Assembly: GCA_964351745.1 (NCBI GenBank)
Contig: CAYGPI010000001.1
Span: 1-64,000 of the forward strand
Direction: 5' to 3'
Length of the DNA stretch: 64,000 nt
Source of the DNA: CAYNJF01 sp964351745
GTDB lineage: Bacteria > Pseudomonadota > Gammaproteobacteria > Berkiellales > Berkiellaceae
Each line of letters begins with the position of its first letter. Position 1 is the stretch's first letter. The notes below the pieces were generated by a model. The model saw only the letters and a list, made by a program, of their open reading frames with translations. It was not told where the DNA came from and did not search any database. Positions 26,991-35,853 of this stretch are shown in pieces. Both the position numbers and the translations under genes were made by a program.

Positions 26991-27012
26991 GTTGCGTAAC
27001 TTGGTTGCGTAA
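26991..27012 (+). repeat. Two direct 9-bp repeats upstream of the 132-residue unknown gene
   Basis: GTTGCGTAA occurs at 26991-26999 and 27004-27012, starts 13 bp apart, ending 30 nt before the ATG at 27043. It may be a regulator site for the downstream gene; the sequence shows only the repetition. Confidence 0.35.
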
Positions 27013-27042
27013 TGATGTAGATCATCGGATTGGAGAGTTGTT

Positions 27043-27441
27043 ATGGCACTAGTGGGTGTTCAGGATTCTGATGGCGAGGAAACGCTGGAGCAAATTATTT
27101 GGGATATCTATGTCTACTTACAAGGGCAAGGCGTCACGCGCTTTAGTCGTTTTCTAGGCAAAAGAGGCCCGCGTGCCGGTGCGAGCTGGACTGAGGTTAA
27201 TATTCAGCTAAGATATTTCGTCAAAGATCCTAAAAATCAATACTCTAAAACGATGACAATCATTGAAACTGAAAAGGCGAAATTTTCAGATGAGACTGGT
27301 TATGTCCATAGACTTATCAAACTAGAAGATTTTTTAAGACAGGCTCCTAAATTTTCAAAGGATTATGATTGCTTAGTTCGAGTGCCAGATGGTTTTAAGA
27401 AACGAAGATCGAAAACGAAGATTGGTTTTTCTGAAGATTAA
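27043..27441 (+). CDS. Hypothetical protein, 132 residues
   Basis: I do not recognise it. It is soluble, lacks a signal peptide and is basic at the C-terminus (KKRRSKTK). LEQIIWDIYVYLQGQGVTRF suggests an N-terminal helix; VNIQLRYFVKDPKNQYSKTM looks like strands. GGAGAG lies 8 nt before the ATG, so translation is plausible. It is convergent with the GIDE-domain gene with a single base between the two stops, and has its own 260-bp divergent upstream region. Confidence 0.6.
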   Translation: MALVGVQDSDGEETLEQIIWDIYVYLQGQGVTRFSRFLGKRGPRAGASWTEVNIQLRYFVKDPKNQYSKTMTIIETEKAKFSDETGYVHRLIKLEDFLRQAPKFSKDYDCLVRVPDGFKKRRSKTKIGFSED

Positions 27442-27442
27442 G

Positions 27443-28354
27443 CTAGCAATTCAATCTCAGCTGGATTAAAAAAGTAACCAACGTAAACACCCCTAAAAAG
27501 CTTAGTCCCCAAATAAAAGCATCGATTTGATAGCCCCTCACAAGTTTATGCTCTTCATGAGAAGAAATAATAAACGGGTGACGACTGTCTAGACCATGTT
27601 TGCTTAAGACATTAATCGTTGGACTTAAGTGCTCTTTAGGCTTTTCTTGTGGGGGTTGATCTTGTTTTTGCTCATCTCGTTTTAATGGCAAGTTAAGCAG
27701 CAGTGGGAGTAACAGAGCATGATTTTTATCCCACGCATGGACGAGCCTGTCTACTTTTTTTAAACGATGTTCAGTTTGAACATTTTTTTGACTGAGGGTG
27801 AGAAGATTGCCACAAACATAAATAGGCTTATCATCCTCCATACGTAATTCTGTATATCTATAACTACCACCATGACCAAACATTTTAGCCCAAAAGCTTT
27901 GGGGGACAGGTGTCGGGCGTCTTGTGCGTCCAAACCATACATCGCACGTAGGTGCACTTATATCTGCACCTTCTGGATCGATATAACACAGGCCTGTGCC
28001 ATCATGGATACAGAACACGTTTTTACTTTTGCCTGTTTCTATCACTTCCCAGCACCGGTTGCGTTGATCATAGTGCTCTATCTTATAGCTATACCAAGTA
28101 CAGGGTTTATGAGTAAGATATCCTGTTGTTGGCTCTTGCGGGCAAATCAGCTGCTTGCCGATAAGTTCCACATAGCCTTGGGCCGCAGAGCGAATTTTTG
28201 AGGTGGGTGTATCTTGTACTGAGCGAGCTTTTAAAATGCTTTTATAGCATCTGAAGATAAAAAACAAAGCAAACAGTGCGAAAAATAAAGTGCATACCCA
28301 GTACCAATTCTCGGGGATCCGACAAAAAATGGCTAAATCGTGTCGTGAGAGCAT
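27443..28354 (-). CDS. GIDE-domain membrane protein, partner of LemA
   Basis: A 303-residue protein with one N-terminal (about 18-38) and one C-terminal (about 278-298) transmembrane segment around a soluble core. The core (about 60-190: GYVELIGKQL, PCTWYSYKIE, CYIDPEGADI, RYTELRMEDD) matches the GIDE domain first seen in the membrane part of the mitochondrial ubiquitin ligase MUL1; no RING finger is present, so no ligase activity is implied. It is 20 bp downstream of lemA on the same strand, a pairing common in bacteria. The role of the pair is not established. Confidence 0.8.
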   Translation of the reverse strand: MLSRHDLAIFCRIPENWYWVCTLFFALFALFFIFRCYKSILKARSVQDTPTSKIRSAAQGYVELIGKQLICPQEPTTGYLTHKPCTWYSYKIEHYDQRNRCWEVIETGKSKNVFCIHDGTGLCYIDPEGADISAPTCDVWFGRTRRPTPVPQSFWAKMFGHGGSYRYTELRMEDDKPIYVCGNLLTLSQKNVQTEHRLKKVDRLVHAWDKNHALLLPLLLNLPLKRDEQKQDQPPQEKPKEHLSPTINVLSKHGLDSRHPFIISSHEEHKLVRGYQIDAFIWGLSFLGVFTLVTFLIQLRLNC

Positions 28355-28374
28355 AATCGATTGCCTAGTTACAG

Positions 28375-28968
28375 TTATGAGTTAAAAAGCTTATCCATGT
28401 CCACTGGCGCAATTTCTTCTTCTGCAAATTTGAGTAGTGTCTTTTGCTTAAAGCGTAGGGCTGAGGCGACGATTAAATCAGGAAATTGCTCGATGCGAGT
28501 ATTGTTGATTGTAGCGCTCTCGTTATAAAGTTCACGTCTGTCTGCGATGGCGTTTTCGAGACTAGATATTCTTGCTGATAAGTGAACAAAAACATCATTT
28601 GCTTTGAGATCAGGATAGTTTTCAGCCAAAGCAAATAGCTTTCCAAGATTTCCACGAAGCTCTGTTTCTGCTGCGCCGAGCCCTTCAATATCACCTTTCT
28701 GGCGCATATCATTCACAATGTTGCGAAGCTCTGTTATTTTTTCCAGTGTTCCTTTCTCATATTCCATGTATTTTCTACAAGTGGCTACTAGCTTAGGAAG
28801 CTCGTCATGACGTTGCTTAAGCAAGACATCAATATTTGACCATGCTTTTATAACATTGTTTTTCAGGCGAACTAAGTTATTGAAAATAACAATAAAATAC
28901 ATCAGTATCAGGAGAATAGCGCCGCCAATAACGTAATGAGATATATCTAAATGGTTAAGGAAGTCCAT
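28375..28968 (-). CDS. lemA: LemA family protein
   Basis: A 197-residue membrane-anchored helical protein. Residues 14-32 form the single N-terminal transmembrane helix. The rest is the LemA helical bundle with VRLKNNVIKAWSNIDVLLKQ, RHDELPKLV and LFALAENYPDLKAND, all standard for the family. AGGAG is 6 nt before ATG 28968. It forms a likely operon with the GIDE gene. Function in bacteria is poorly defined. Confidence 0.93.
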   Translation of the reverse strand: MDFLNHLDISHYVIGGAILLILMYFIVIFNNLVRLKNNVIKAWSNIDVLLKQRHDELPKLVATCRKYMEYEKGTLEKITELRNIVNDMRQKGDIEGLGAAETELRGNLGKLFALAENYPDLKANDVFVHLSARISSLENAIADRRELYNESATINNTRIEQFPDLIVASALRFKQKTLLKFAEEEIAPVDMDKLFNS

Positions 28969-29076
28969 GATTGCTCCTGAAAATAAGGTAAGCTATCTAT
29001 CCAATATATCATATATTTCATGAGGAGACATTATGTGGAGCATGTTTTGTGTGGTTACACGTTTTCGCGGCAAAGA

Positions 29077-30573
29077 TTAAATTTTTCTTAGTACCATAAC
29101 ATAACCGAAAATGTCTTCACCTTCTTGCTTACGAAGACTTACATGTTCCTGAAAGATCCCTTCAAGTTTATGTTTGGCGCATAGACTTTCGATGTAGGCT
29201 TGGCTATGAGCATACCGCCCAGTCGGTAAAAGTTGATAATGGGATTCACCTGTCAGCGCTTCAACAGAGAAAGCAAAAAAACCTTTGGCGGCCAGTCTGG
29301 AAGCAATAAGCTCGAAAATAGCATCTAAATCTGCAAAATAGACAAAAACATCAGCGGCAATAATCAGATTAAAACTATCCTTGGTTTGCTGTAAAAAGCT
29401 GGTAGCATCTTGTACTGTGAGTTTATCATAACCCTTTTGTGCCATAGCAACTTCAATCATATTGGGGGAGAGATCGACCCCAACAAGTTTCTTTGAAATA
29501 TCTCTAAAGTAAGGTGCACTTAGCCCTGTGCCGCACCCAAGATCGAGAACATCCCATAATTGTTCACTGGTTGCTATGTGCGAGCTTAAAGCTTGCCTAA
29601 GCATGGCTGGGACTTGATATTCTAACGTTTTGCCAACATGCTGATCATAGCTATAAGCGTATTGATCAAAAAGAGCTCGGACATATTCATGGGGAGCGCC
29701 TAGAGATGTTTGTTCGCCTTGAAGGGCAAAAATCATATGCTCCGCAGTTTTATTATATGGGTTGAGCTCGAAAGCCTTTTTGTAATATAAAAGTGCTTCT
29801 TGGGCCTGTTTTTCATGTAGTAAAACAGTGGCCAGGTTATGATATGCATCAGCATGATCAGGAGAAACGGCAATGGTTTTTTTATAAAGTATAATGGCTT
29901 CGCCCAGTTGTCCTTGAGAGGCCTCGATAATACCTAAGTGAAAGAGGGCATCAACATTATTAGGCTCTCTTTTTAACGCTTGAGATAAATAGGGTTTTGC
30001 ACGAGCAAAATCTTTGAGCGCCGTTAAGACAATGCCCAAATTGTGACAGGCACTATGGTGATCAGGGCGAAGTTTTAAAACTTCATGATAATGGCTAGAG
30101 GCATCAAGTAGCCGATCATTTTGGATGTAGCAATTAGCTAAGTTATAGTGCGCATCGACATGCTCTGGATCTTCTCTGACAGCTTTTTGTAAATGCTTGA
30201 TAGCTTCAACAATGGAGCCATTTTGGTATAACAAGCAACCTAAATTATTTCGTGCTTCTGGATAAGGAGATTTTAATCTAAGCGCCTGATTGTAATGTCT
30301 TTTAGCCAATTCAAATTGTTTCGTTGCTTTGTAGGCATTGGCTAAATTATTGTGGAATGCAGGGATATGTGGAGCAGCTAGGGTTGCTTTCTCAAGCCAG
30401 TAAGTGGCTTGTTTAAAGTCTCTTGTTTGGGCAAATAAAAGTCCAAGACCATGGAGTGCATCTGGGTTGTCAGGATTAAGCTCAAGTATCTTTTCAAAGA
30501 GCTCTTTGGCTTCAGCCAGCTTATCATCTTGTTGCAGTCTTAAGGCAGACTTTAATTGAATATCGATATTCAT
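29077..30573 (-). CDS. TPR-repeat SAM-dependent methyltransferase fusion
   Basis: A 498-residue two-part protein. Residues 1-285 form about eight tetratricopeptide repeats (for example AHYNLANCYIQNDRLLDASS). Residues 325-490 form a class I methyltransferase with motif I VLDLGCGTGLSAPYF, acidic VGVDLSPNMIEVA and IIAADVFVYF. Such fusions likely use the TPR part to bind a protein partner or substrate, and the substrate is unknown. ATG 30573 lies one base after the stop of the upstream WD40 lipoprotein gene, with GAGG inside that gene, so the two are translationally coupled. A TTG 18 nt further upstream is in frame but overlaps the SD. Confidence 0.9.
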   Translation of the reverse strand: MNIDIQLKSALRLQQDDKLAEAKELFEKILELNPDNPDALHGLGLLFAQTRDFKQATYWLEKATLAAPHIPAFHNNLANAYKATKQFELAKRHYNQALRLKSPYPEARNNLGCLLYQNGSIVEAIKHLQKAVREDPEHVDAHYNLANCYIQNDRLLDASSHYHEVLKLRPDHHSACHNLGIVLTALKDFARAKPYLSQALKREPNNVDALFHLGIIEASQGQLGEAIILYKKTIAVSPDHADAYHNLATVLLHEKQAQEALLYYKKAFELNPYNKTAEHMIFALQGEQTSLGAPHEYVRALFDQYAYSYDQHVGKTLEYQVPAMLRQALSSHIATSEQLWDVLDLGCGTGLSAPYFRDISKKLVGVDLSPNMIEVAMAQKGYDKLTVQDATSFLQQTKDSFNLIIAADVFVYFADLDAIFELIASRLAAKGFFAFSVEALTGESHYQLLPTGRYAHSQAYIESLCAKHKLEGIFQEHVSLRKQEGEDIFGYVMVLRKI

Positions 30574-30574
30574 G

Positions 30575-31588
30575 TTATAAAATGTCCTCAAGAATAAATT
30601 GGTAAGCTAATCCATTAGACGTTTCAGCTGTTAAAATTTTTTCATGCTCATTAAGTCCTAAAGCGAGTGTGACGCTGGCACCTGGTCGCCAATATGAACG
30701 AGATGAGATAGTTATTTCTTTTTTGAGGTGGCCAGTTTGGACATCCCAAATCTTAATTGATCGAGGTGGGTGGCCAGTGATAATCGTTTTGCTGTCATTA
30801 GTGAAAAGACTCGCTGTAATGGAAGAAGGTAAGATACGAAAGATGTTATATTTAGGGGCAAGTTGTAGCTCGCTTACTATTTTCCCTGTTTTTAAATCAT
30901 GGATCCATGCTTTGCTTTGTGAAGAAGCATTGAGTAAATATTGGTTATTAGGTGAACTCTTAATGTGATTAACTTTAGAAGGATGGAACCATTGATATAG
31001 CATGTTACCCGTATTAAGTTCCCATATTCGTACAGCCGTATCATCAGAGCCAATCATGGCAAGCTTGTTATCATCAGATAATTCAACAGTCGTCACTGTG
31101 TCAGCGTGCTTAAAATTCCTTAATATATTACCATTGACTACGTCAATAAGTTGGGCGCTGTAATCTGTAAAACCGATGAGTGCATATTTCCCAGTTTTCG
31201 AGAGTGCAAGCGAAGTGGGTTTTTCTTTTATTTCTAGGTATCTATAGGCCTGCCCAGTTTTAGTGTCCCAAACAGCCATAGCATTTGCACTCAAGCTAAC
31301 AGCTATTGGCGAATCTTTGGCAAGTGCGATAGCTAAAATATCTTGGTCATAGCCATGATGTTTCAATTTAAATTTGAGTTTATTAGCTTGTAGGTCCCAG
31401 AATTGAACACCTAGATCAACTGTGGAAACTAAAGCTTGCTCGCTATTTTTTGAGATAGCTGCCGCAACGATGCCTAACCCAGAATGAGTAAAAGTTCGCG
31501 AGGGCTTTATCCCTTGATCACATCCAAGTAAGATAAATACCAAAATAAATAGGATGAATCTGTAATGCATGGCTTGTCCAGTAATCAT
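30575..31588 (-). CDS. WD40-repeat lipoprotein
   Basis: A 337-residue lipoprotein. The signal peptide ends in the lipobox ILLGC with Cys23 as lipidation site. The mature part is a beta propeller of WD40-type blades, with WD-like ends VQFWDLQ, MAVWDTKTG, VRIWELNTG and IKIWDVQTG. Residue after Cys is Asp, which in enterobacteria retains lipoproteins in the inner membrane; that rule may not hold here. Start 31588 has AAAGG 5 nt upstream. It is coupled to the following TPR-methyltransferase, suggesting a shared process, although one is exported and the other looks cytoplasmic. Confidence 0.85.
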   Translation of the reverse strand: MITGQAMHYRFILFILVFILLGCDQGIKPSRTFTHSGLGIVAAAISKNSEQALVSTVDLGVQFWDLQANKLKFKLKHHGYDQDILAIALAKDSPIAVSLSANAMAVWDTKTGQAYRYLEIKEKPTSLALSKTGKYALIGFTDYSAQLIDVVNGNILRNFKHADTVTTVELSDDNKLAMIGSDDTAVRIWELNTGNMLYQWFHPSKVNHIKSSPNNQYLLNASSQSKAWIHDLKTGKIVSELQLAPKYNIFRILPSSITASLFTNDSKTIITGHPPRSIKIWDVQTGHLKKEITISSRSYWRPGASVTLALGLNEHEKILTAETSNGLAYQFILEDIL

Positions 31589-31739
31589 AATTGCCTTTAT
31601 GATACCTGAGTTTTTATGTTCCGTGGAAAATGATAGTATCTCTTATATAAAATTTTTCTAAGTTGTAGAGCAGGGCATGTAGTCGATACCTAAAATTCAG
31701 TTGCTATGGCTATATTGTTGTCTCCATATGGAAGTCATC

Positions 31740-32906
31740 ATGCATAACGCTATCTTACATTCAATTTTCCTTATTTTTTCTGGGGCTGCCATTTTAGCTA
31801 CCTTAGCTTTATGGACCCGCCAATCACTTTTAGTGGCTTATATTGTCTTGGGTGCCATTTTAGGTCCAGGTCTTGGTCTATTTGAAGATAAAGGCATCAT
31901 TCGAGATGTTAGCGATATTGGCATTGTCTTCCTACTATTCTTGCTAGGTTTGAATCTTGAACCACAAAGCTTAGTTAAAATGCTCAAACAAACCACCGGG
32001 ATTACTGTCGCAAGTTCCTTTCTTTTTGGTTTAGTTGGTGCTGGCTTTGGAATGATGATGGGGTTTAATGGTGTTGATAGTTTAGTGATCGGCACTTGCA
32101 TGATGTTTTCTAGCACTATCATTGGATTAAAACTTTTGCCGACAACGGTGCTTCACCATCAGAAAATGGGTGAAATAGTCATTAGTATTTTGCTTCTTCA
32201 AGATATTATAGCTATTTTTGCATTGCTCTTGATTGAGGGGGCAGGCACAGGCGGTGGTTTATCACTCATGGAGTTTGGCAGGGTTTCTATTGCGTTACCA
32301 GGGCTTATATTGTTGGCCTTTGCTGTGGAGCGATGGGTGCTTGTGCCGACCCTCAGTAAATTTAGTAGAATTCATGAATTTCTATTTTTAGTGGCGATAG
32401 GCTGGTGTTTGGCTTTAGGGCAATTGGCTGAGTATTTAAAAGTTTCATTTGAGGTTGGCGCTTTTATTGCTGGTATTTCGCTAGCAGCTAGTCCTGTTGC
32501 ACGATTTATAGCTGAGTCTCTAAAACCACTAAGGGATTTTTTTCTTATCTTGTTTTTCTTCTCTTTGGGTGCAGGTATTGATTTACAAGCTTTACCATCG
32601 GTCTTATTGCCAGCTGCCGGACTAGCTATTTTAATGATCGCGATTAAGCCATTTAGCTTTAAATATCTACTTAAGAACATGACTGGCTCTACAGGTAAAT
32701 CTTGGGAAATAGGGGTTAGGATTGGCCAGATTAGTGAGTTTTCGTTGTTGGTGGTCTACAAAGCTTTAAGTGTTGGGCTAATCACGCAAAAATGTTCATA
32801 TACCATACAAATCGCGACTATATTTACATTTATGATATCTTCTTATTGGATTCTTAATCGGTACCATACGCCAGTTTCCATGTCTGAAAAGCTTAGAAGG
32901 GATTAA
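31740..32906 (+). CDS. CPA2-family monovalent cation:proton antiporter, KefB-like membrane domain
   Basis: A 388-residue integral membrane protein with about 12 helices. Family marks are LLVAYIVLGAILGPGLGL, DIGIVFLLFLLGLNLEP, the conserved QD in ILLLQDIIAI, and EVGAFIAGISLA. It lacks the C-terminal RCK/TrkA-N nucleotide-binding domain of full-length KefB/KefC, so regulation must differ or reside in another protein. I chose ATG 31740 (GGAAG 5 nt upstream) over ORF extensions at 31701 and 31728, because the first helix starts right after it. The next gene begins 2 bp after its stop. Confidence 0.87.
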   Translation: MHNAILHSIFLIFSGAAILATLALWTRQSLLVAYIVLGAILGPGLGLFEDKGIIRDVSDIGIVFLLFLLGLNLEPQSLVKMLKQTTGITVASSFLFGLVGAGFGMMMGFNGVDSLVIGTCMMFSSTIIGLKLLPTTVLHHQKMGEIVISILLLQDIIAIFALLLIEGAGTGGGLSLMEFGRVSIALPGLILLAFAVERWVLVPTLSKFSRIHEFLFLVAIGWCLALGQLAEYLKVSFEVGAFIAGISLAASPVARFIAESLKPLRDFFLILFFFSLGAGIDLQALPSVLLPAAGLAILMIAIKPFSFKYLLKNMTGSTGKSWEIGVRIGQISEFSLLVVYKALSVGLITQKCSYTIQIATIFTFMISSYWILNRYHTPVSMSEKLRRD

Positions 32907-32908
32907 AG

Positions 32909-33505
32909 ATGCAGAAAAAGTGGCTTCTATTTGTGTTATTCGTCATGATAAGTACAAGCGGGTTGGCTAAATCCCCAGGCGTGCTTGTTGAAGGGATCCA
33001 TCTGCCTTTGACGATTGAGACAATGAATAGAAAAGTGACGGTACAATTGCAAAGCCATGCATTACGGTTTCAGTTTGGTCAAAAATTATATATAGGCTCC
33101 ATATATTCATCCACACCTGTTAAAGGTGAAAAGATGATGCGGGATCATGAAGGCCCTTTAGTGATGCAGCTTCATGTTTTAGCGGATGAGGTCGAAGATT
33201 ATAATGTAGTTAAAACTTGGTTTGAGTCTTTTATCGTTAATAATAATGATATAGCATTAGAAATTCACTCAAAAGATATTCAGTCTTTTAAAGAAAGTAT
33301 TTCTAGGGATTTTAAGGCTGGTGATATCATTTCTATTCAATATGAAGAGCCATATGCTATGAATCTTTATATCAATCAAGAGCTTCAAGGCAACTGGAAG
33401 AGCCATGAGTTTTTTAATATGATGCTGAATGTCTGGATTGGTCCACATCCGCCTTCTAGAGAATTTAAGCGCGCTATTCTTAATTTCCCAATGACTGAAT
33501 CATAA
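32909..33505 (+). CDS. Exported chalcone-isomerase-like protein
   Basis: A 198-residue protein with a signal peptide cleaved about SGLA-KS (residue 20/21). VEGIHLP, ALRFQFGQKLYIGSIY and the final NVWIGPHPPS fit the bacterial chalcone-isomerase-fold family, whose members are periplasmic and mostly lack a known enzyme activity. No flavonoid metabolism is implied. It sits 2 bp after the antiporter stop with AAGGG 9 nt before its ATG, so it is cotranscribed. A lipid- or fatty-acid-binding role is known for some family members; here that is a guess. Confidence 0.8.
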   Translation: MQKKWLLFVLFVMISTSGLAKSPGVLVEGIHLPLTIETMNRKVTVQLQSHALRFQFGQKLYIGSIYSSTPVKGEKMMRDHEGPLVMQLHVLADEVEDYNVVKTWFESFIVNNNDIALEIHSKDIQSFKESISRDFKAGDIISIQYEEPYAMNLYINQELQGNWKSHEFFNMMLNVWIGPHPPSREFKRAILNFPMTES

Positions 33506-33562
33506 TTGAGCTAGCTGTTCATAACGCTTTCATGTTTACATTAAGTGTCAAGAGGTGAGCCT

Positions 33563-34921
33563 ATGTCTGTGAGTATTTTCGATTTATTCTCTGTGGGGAT
33601 TGGTCCTTCAAGCTCACACACCATGGGCCCTATGATTGCCGCTTATGATTTTGTTCAAAAACTTGAGCATGAGCAGTGGTTTACAGATGTATCTCGAATC
33701 CAATGTGAGTTGTTTGGCTCCTTAGCTTGTACCGGTAAAGGTCATCATACAGACAAAGCCATTTTAATGGGGCTAGAGGGGCACCTGCCTGAATCTGTTG
33801 ATCCTTTAGAAATGTTTGGGCGTCCTGATGTCATCCAAGCGATGCAGAAAATTAATCTGTTACAAAAAAAGGAAATATCTTTTAACTCAAGTCGAGATTT
33901 CATTTTCCACTTTATGGAGCAGCTAGATTATCATGTGAATGGTATGAGATTCAGTGCCTTTTGTGGTGACCAATGGCTCTATAGCTTGCAATATTATTCA
34001 GTTGGTGGAGGGTTTATTGTCTCTGATTTAGACATTCAAGCTGGCTCTTTAACTGTAGATAGTGAGCAACTGCCATATCCTTTTCATACAGCAAAGCAGC
34101 TGCTCATGCATTGTGATGAGCATCAACTGAATATTTCAGATATTATTCTTGCCAATGAGCTAATTTTTCGAGATCAAAAAACAATTGATATGAAACTCGA
34201 AAGGATCATTGAAGTGATGATGGCTTCTATTGAGCGAGGCTGCCAAACAGAGGGTATTTTACCTGGTGGTTTAAAAGTTCGTAGGCGAGCAGCGCAGCTT
34301 TACAAGACTCTTATCGCTAAGAAAGAAACAGATCCCATGTTATGGCTTAACGTTTATGGTCTCGCTGTGAATGAAGAAAATGGGGCCGGAGGCCGCATTG
34401 TTACAGCGCCAACAAATGGCGCAGCTGGGATCATACCAGCTGTTTTAAAGTATTATATGGATTTCTATCCTGAAGCAAGCATTGAGAAATGTAGGCAATA
34501 TTTGTTAACGGCAGGTGGCATAGCACTTTTGTACAAAATGCGAGCAAGTATTTCTGGTGCTGAAGTGGGGTGCCAAGGTGAAGTTGGTGTTGCTTGCTCA
34601 ATGGCCGCAGGTGGGTTTGCTGAGATTTTGGGCGGCGACATTTGGCAAGTTGAGAAAGCTGCTGAAATGGGGATGGAGCACCATCTTGGCCTTACTTGCG
34701 ACCCCATCGGGGGACTTGTGCAAATCCCATGTATTGAGCGTAATGCAATGGCTGCGGTGAGGGCAGTGAATGCGGCTAAACTAACGCTCGCTGAAGATAG
34801 TCGCCATTACGTCTCGCTAGATCAGGTCATTGATACCATGAAAAAGACTGGGTATGACATGTTATCTATTTATAAAGAGACCTCTCAGGGTGGTTTAGCG
34901 GTCATTTACCCAGAGTGTTGA
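33563..34921 (+). CDS. sdaA: L-serine ammonia-lyase (iron-sulfur, single chain)
   Basis: Converts L-serine to pyruvate and ammonia using a [4Fe-4S] cluster. The 452-residue protein has an N-terminal beta domain (FDLFSVGIGPSSSHTMGPM) and a catalytic domain with APTNGAAGIIPAVL and CDPIGGLVQIPCIER. Cys337, Cys379 and Cys390 have exactly the spacing of the cluster ligands Cys343/385/396 of the Legionella enzyme. ATG 33563 follows a GAGG; a GTG at 33545 is in frame but sits over that SD. Serine feeding the PDH complex and TCA cycle is consistent with amino-acid-based metabolism. Confidence 0.96.
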   Translation: MSVSIFDLFSVGIGPSSSHTMGPMIAAYDFVQKLEHEQWFTDVSRIQCELFGSLACTGKGHHTDKAILMGLEGHLPESVDPLEMFGRPDVIQAMQKINLLQKKEISFNSSRDFIFHFMEQLDYHVNGMRFSAFCGDQWLYSLQYYSVGGGFIVSDLDIQAGSLTVDSEQLPYPFHTAKQLLMHCDEHQLNISDIILANELIFRDQKTIDMKLERIIEVMMASIERGCQTEGILPGGLKVRRRAAQLYKTLIAKKETDPMLWLNVYGLAVNEENGAGGRIVTAPTNGAAGIIPAVLKYYMDFYPEASIEKCRQYLLTAGGIALLYKMRASISGAEVGCQGEVGVACSMAAGGFAEILGGDIWQVEKAAEMGMEHHLGLTCDPIGGLVQIPCIERNAMAAVRAVNAAKLTLAEDSRHYVSLDQVIDTMKKTGYDMLSIYKETSQGGLAVIYPEC

Positions 34922-34976
34922 TGGACTAAATCAATAATATTCCCCTTTTATCTGAGTGTTTGCTGAGCTTGTCGAG

Positions 34977-35010
34977 CTTTGAAGTTTTGATATTGCACAA
35001 TATTTCAAAG
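34977..35010. promoter_or_regulatory. Nested inverted repeats upstream of the DUF4279 operon
   Basis: The outer arms CTTTGAA (34977-34983) and TTCAAAG (35004-35010) enclose an inner palindrome ATATTG-CA-CAATAT (34990-35003). It lies 60 nt before the GTG start of the DUF4279 gene and 55 nt after sdaA. It has no T tract, so an operator or structured leader is likelier than a terminator. Confidence 0.4.
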
Positions 35011-35070
35011 GGACGTAACATAGATTATATTCGCAAGTTGTGTACACATTGTTGTATTAATTGAGGTTTT

Positions 35071-35535
35071 GTGTCCAATATTCATCCGTTTCCACCTGTT
35101 AAAGTGCCAAAGCATGGTTATCTTATTGGCGGTCCAATCGATTCGTCTAAAGTAAGTTTACGAATTTTTGGCGAAAGTTTATTACCAGATAGTATCTCTG
35201 AGTTGCTTGCAGCCAAGCCAGATATTGCTTGTAAAAAAGGGGATCAAAAATTCAGGCACAATCAAATGCATATTGAGCGTAAAGGCAAGTGGATCTTATA
35301 TGGGGCTGAGCCTGAGCATATGCATTTAGAGAAACAAATTATAACTCTATTAGATAGAGTGACAGATGATCTAACCATTTGGCAAGATTTAAGTGATAAT
35401 TTTAATATTGACATCCATTGTGGGGTTTTCTTAGAAGCTTTTAACCGGGGTCTTGTATTTTCAAACTATTTGTTATCAGAGCTCGCCAAAAGAAATTTAA
35501 AAATTAATTTTGATTTCTATAGTACATTTGAATAG
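35071..35535 (+). CDS. DUF4279 domain protein
   Basis: A 154-residue cytoplasmic protein. VSLRIFGESLLPDSISELLA followed by AKPDIACKKGD is the opening of DUF4279, and the C-terminal DNFNIDIHCGVFLEAFNRGL fits the same fold. The family has no established function; some members are found among toxin-immunity-type loci. It begins with GTG (GAGG 6-8 nt upstream) and is first in a three-gene run with gaps of 15 and 27 bp. Codon use looks like that of its neighbours. Confidence 0.75.
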   Translation: MSNIHPFPPVKVPKHGYLIGGPIDSSKVSLRIFGESLLPDSISELLAAKPDIACKKGDQKFRHNQMHIERKGKWILYGAEPEHMHLEKQIITLLDRVTDDLTIWQDLSDNFNIDIHCGVFLEAFNRGLVFSNYLLSELAKRNLKINFDFYSTFE

Positions 35536-35550
35536 GAGCTGTTCATCACA

Positions 35551-35826
35551 ATGGGTAGGCACCAAAGTCTAGAGCGATCGGTTAAAAAAAGCTTGAAATG
35601 GCTGGAGTCTAACGAGGGCGTCGCTAAGGTGGTGATAGGTATTTCTGAGTGCTGTCGTCATAAATACCCACCAGGGTATCTGAAATTTAAAATGGATGTT
35701 GATGCAGGATTGACGCTTAATGCTTACTCTGGGAACGGTGTGACAGATTTGTTTATCAAAATTGAGCCTATTGAATTACGAGAGAGTGTTAAAGAAGCTT
35801 TACAATGGCGCTTTAATCGATCATGA
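35551..35826 (+). CDS. Hypothetical protein, 91 residues
   Basis: I do not recognise a named family. It has an N-terminal helix (RSVKKSLKWLESN), a Cys/His cluster ECCRHKYPPGYLK, and strands GLTLNAYSGNGVTDLFIKI, a compact alpha+beta domain. The Cys-Cys-x-His grouping might bind metal, but one cluster alone is weak evidence. The gene lies 15 bp after the DUF4279 stop, AGGAG being 12 nt before its ATG, so the two are cotranscribed. Confidence 0.6.
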   Translation: MGRHQSLERSVKKSLKWLESNEGVAKVVIGISECCRHKYPPGYLKFKMDVDAGLTLNAYSGNGVTDLFIKIEPIELRESVKEALQWRFNRS

Positions 35827-35853
35827 GGATTATAAAGTGGAGATAGAGCGGGT

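Noticed and set aside
26987..27013. Eight-codon open frame MKLRNLVA before the 132-residue gene
   Set aside because: A leader peptide is conceivable, but there is no SD and the frame may be a by-product of the two direct repeats.
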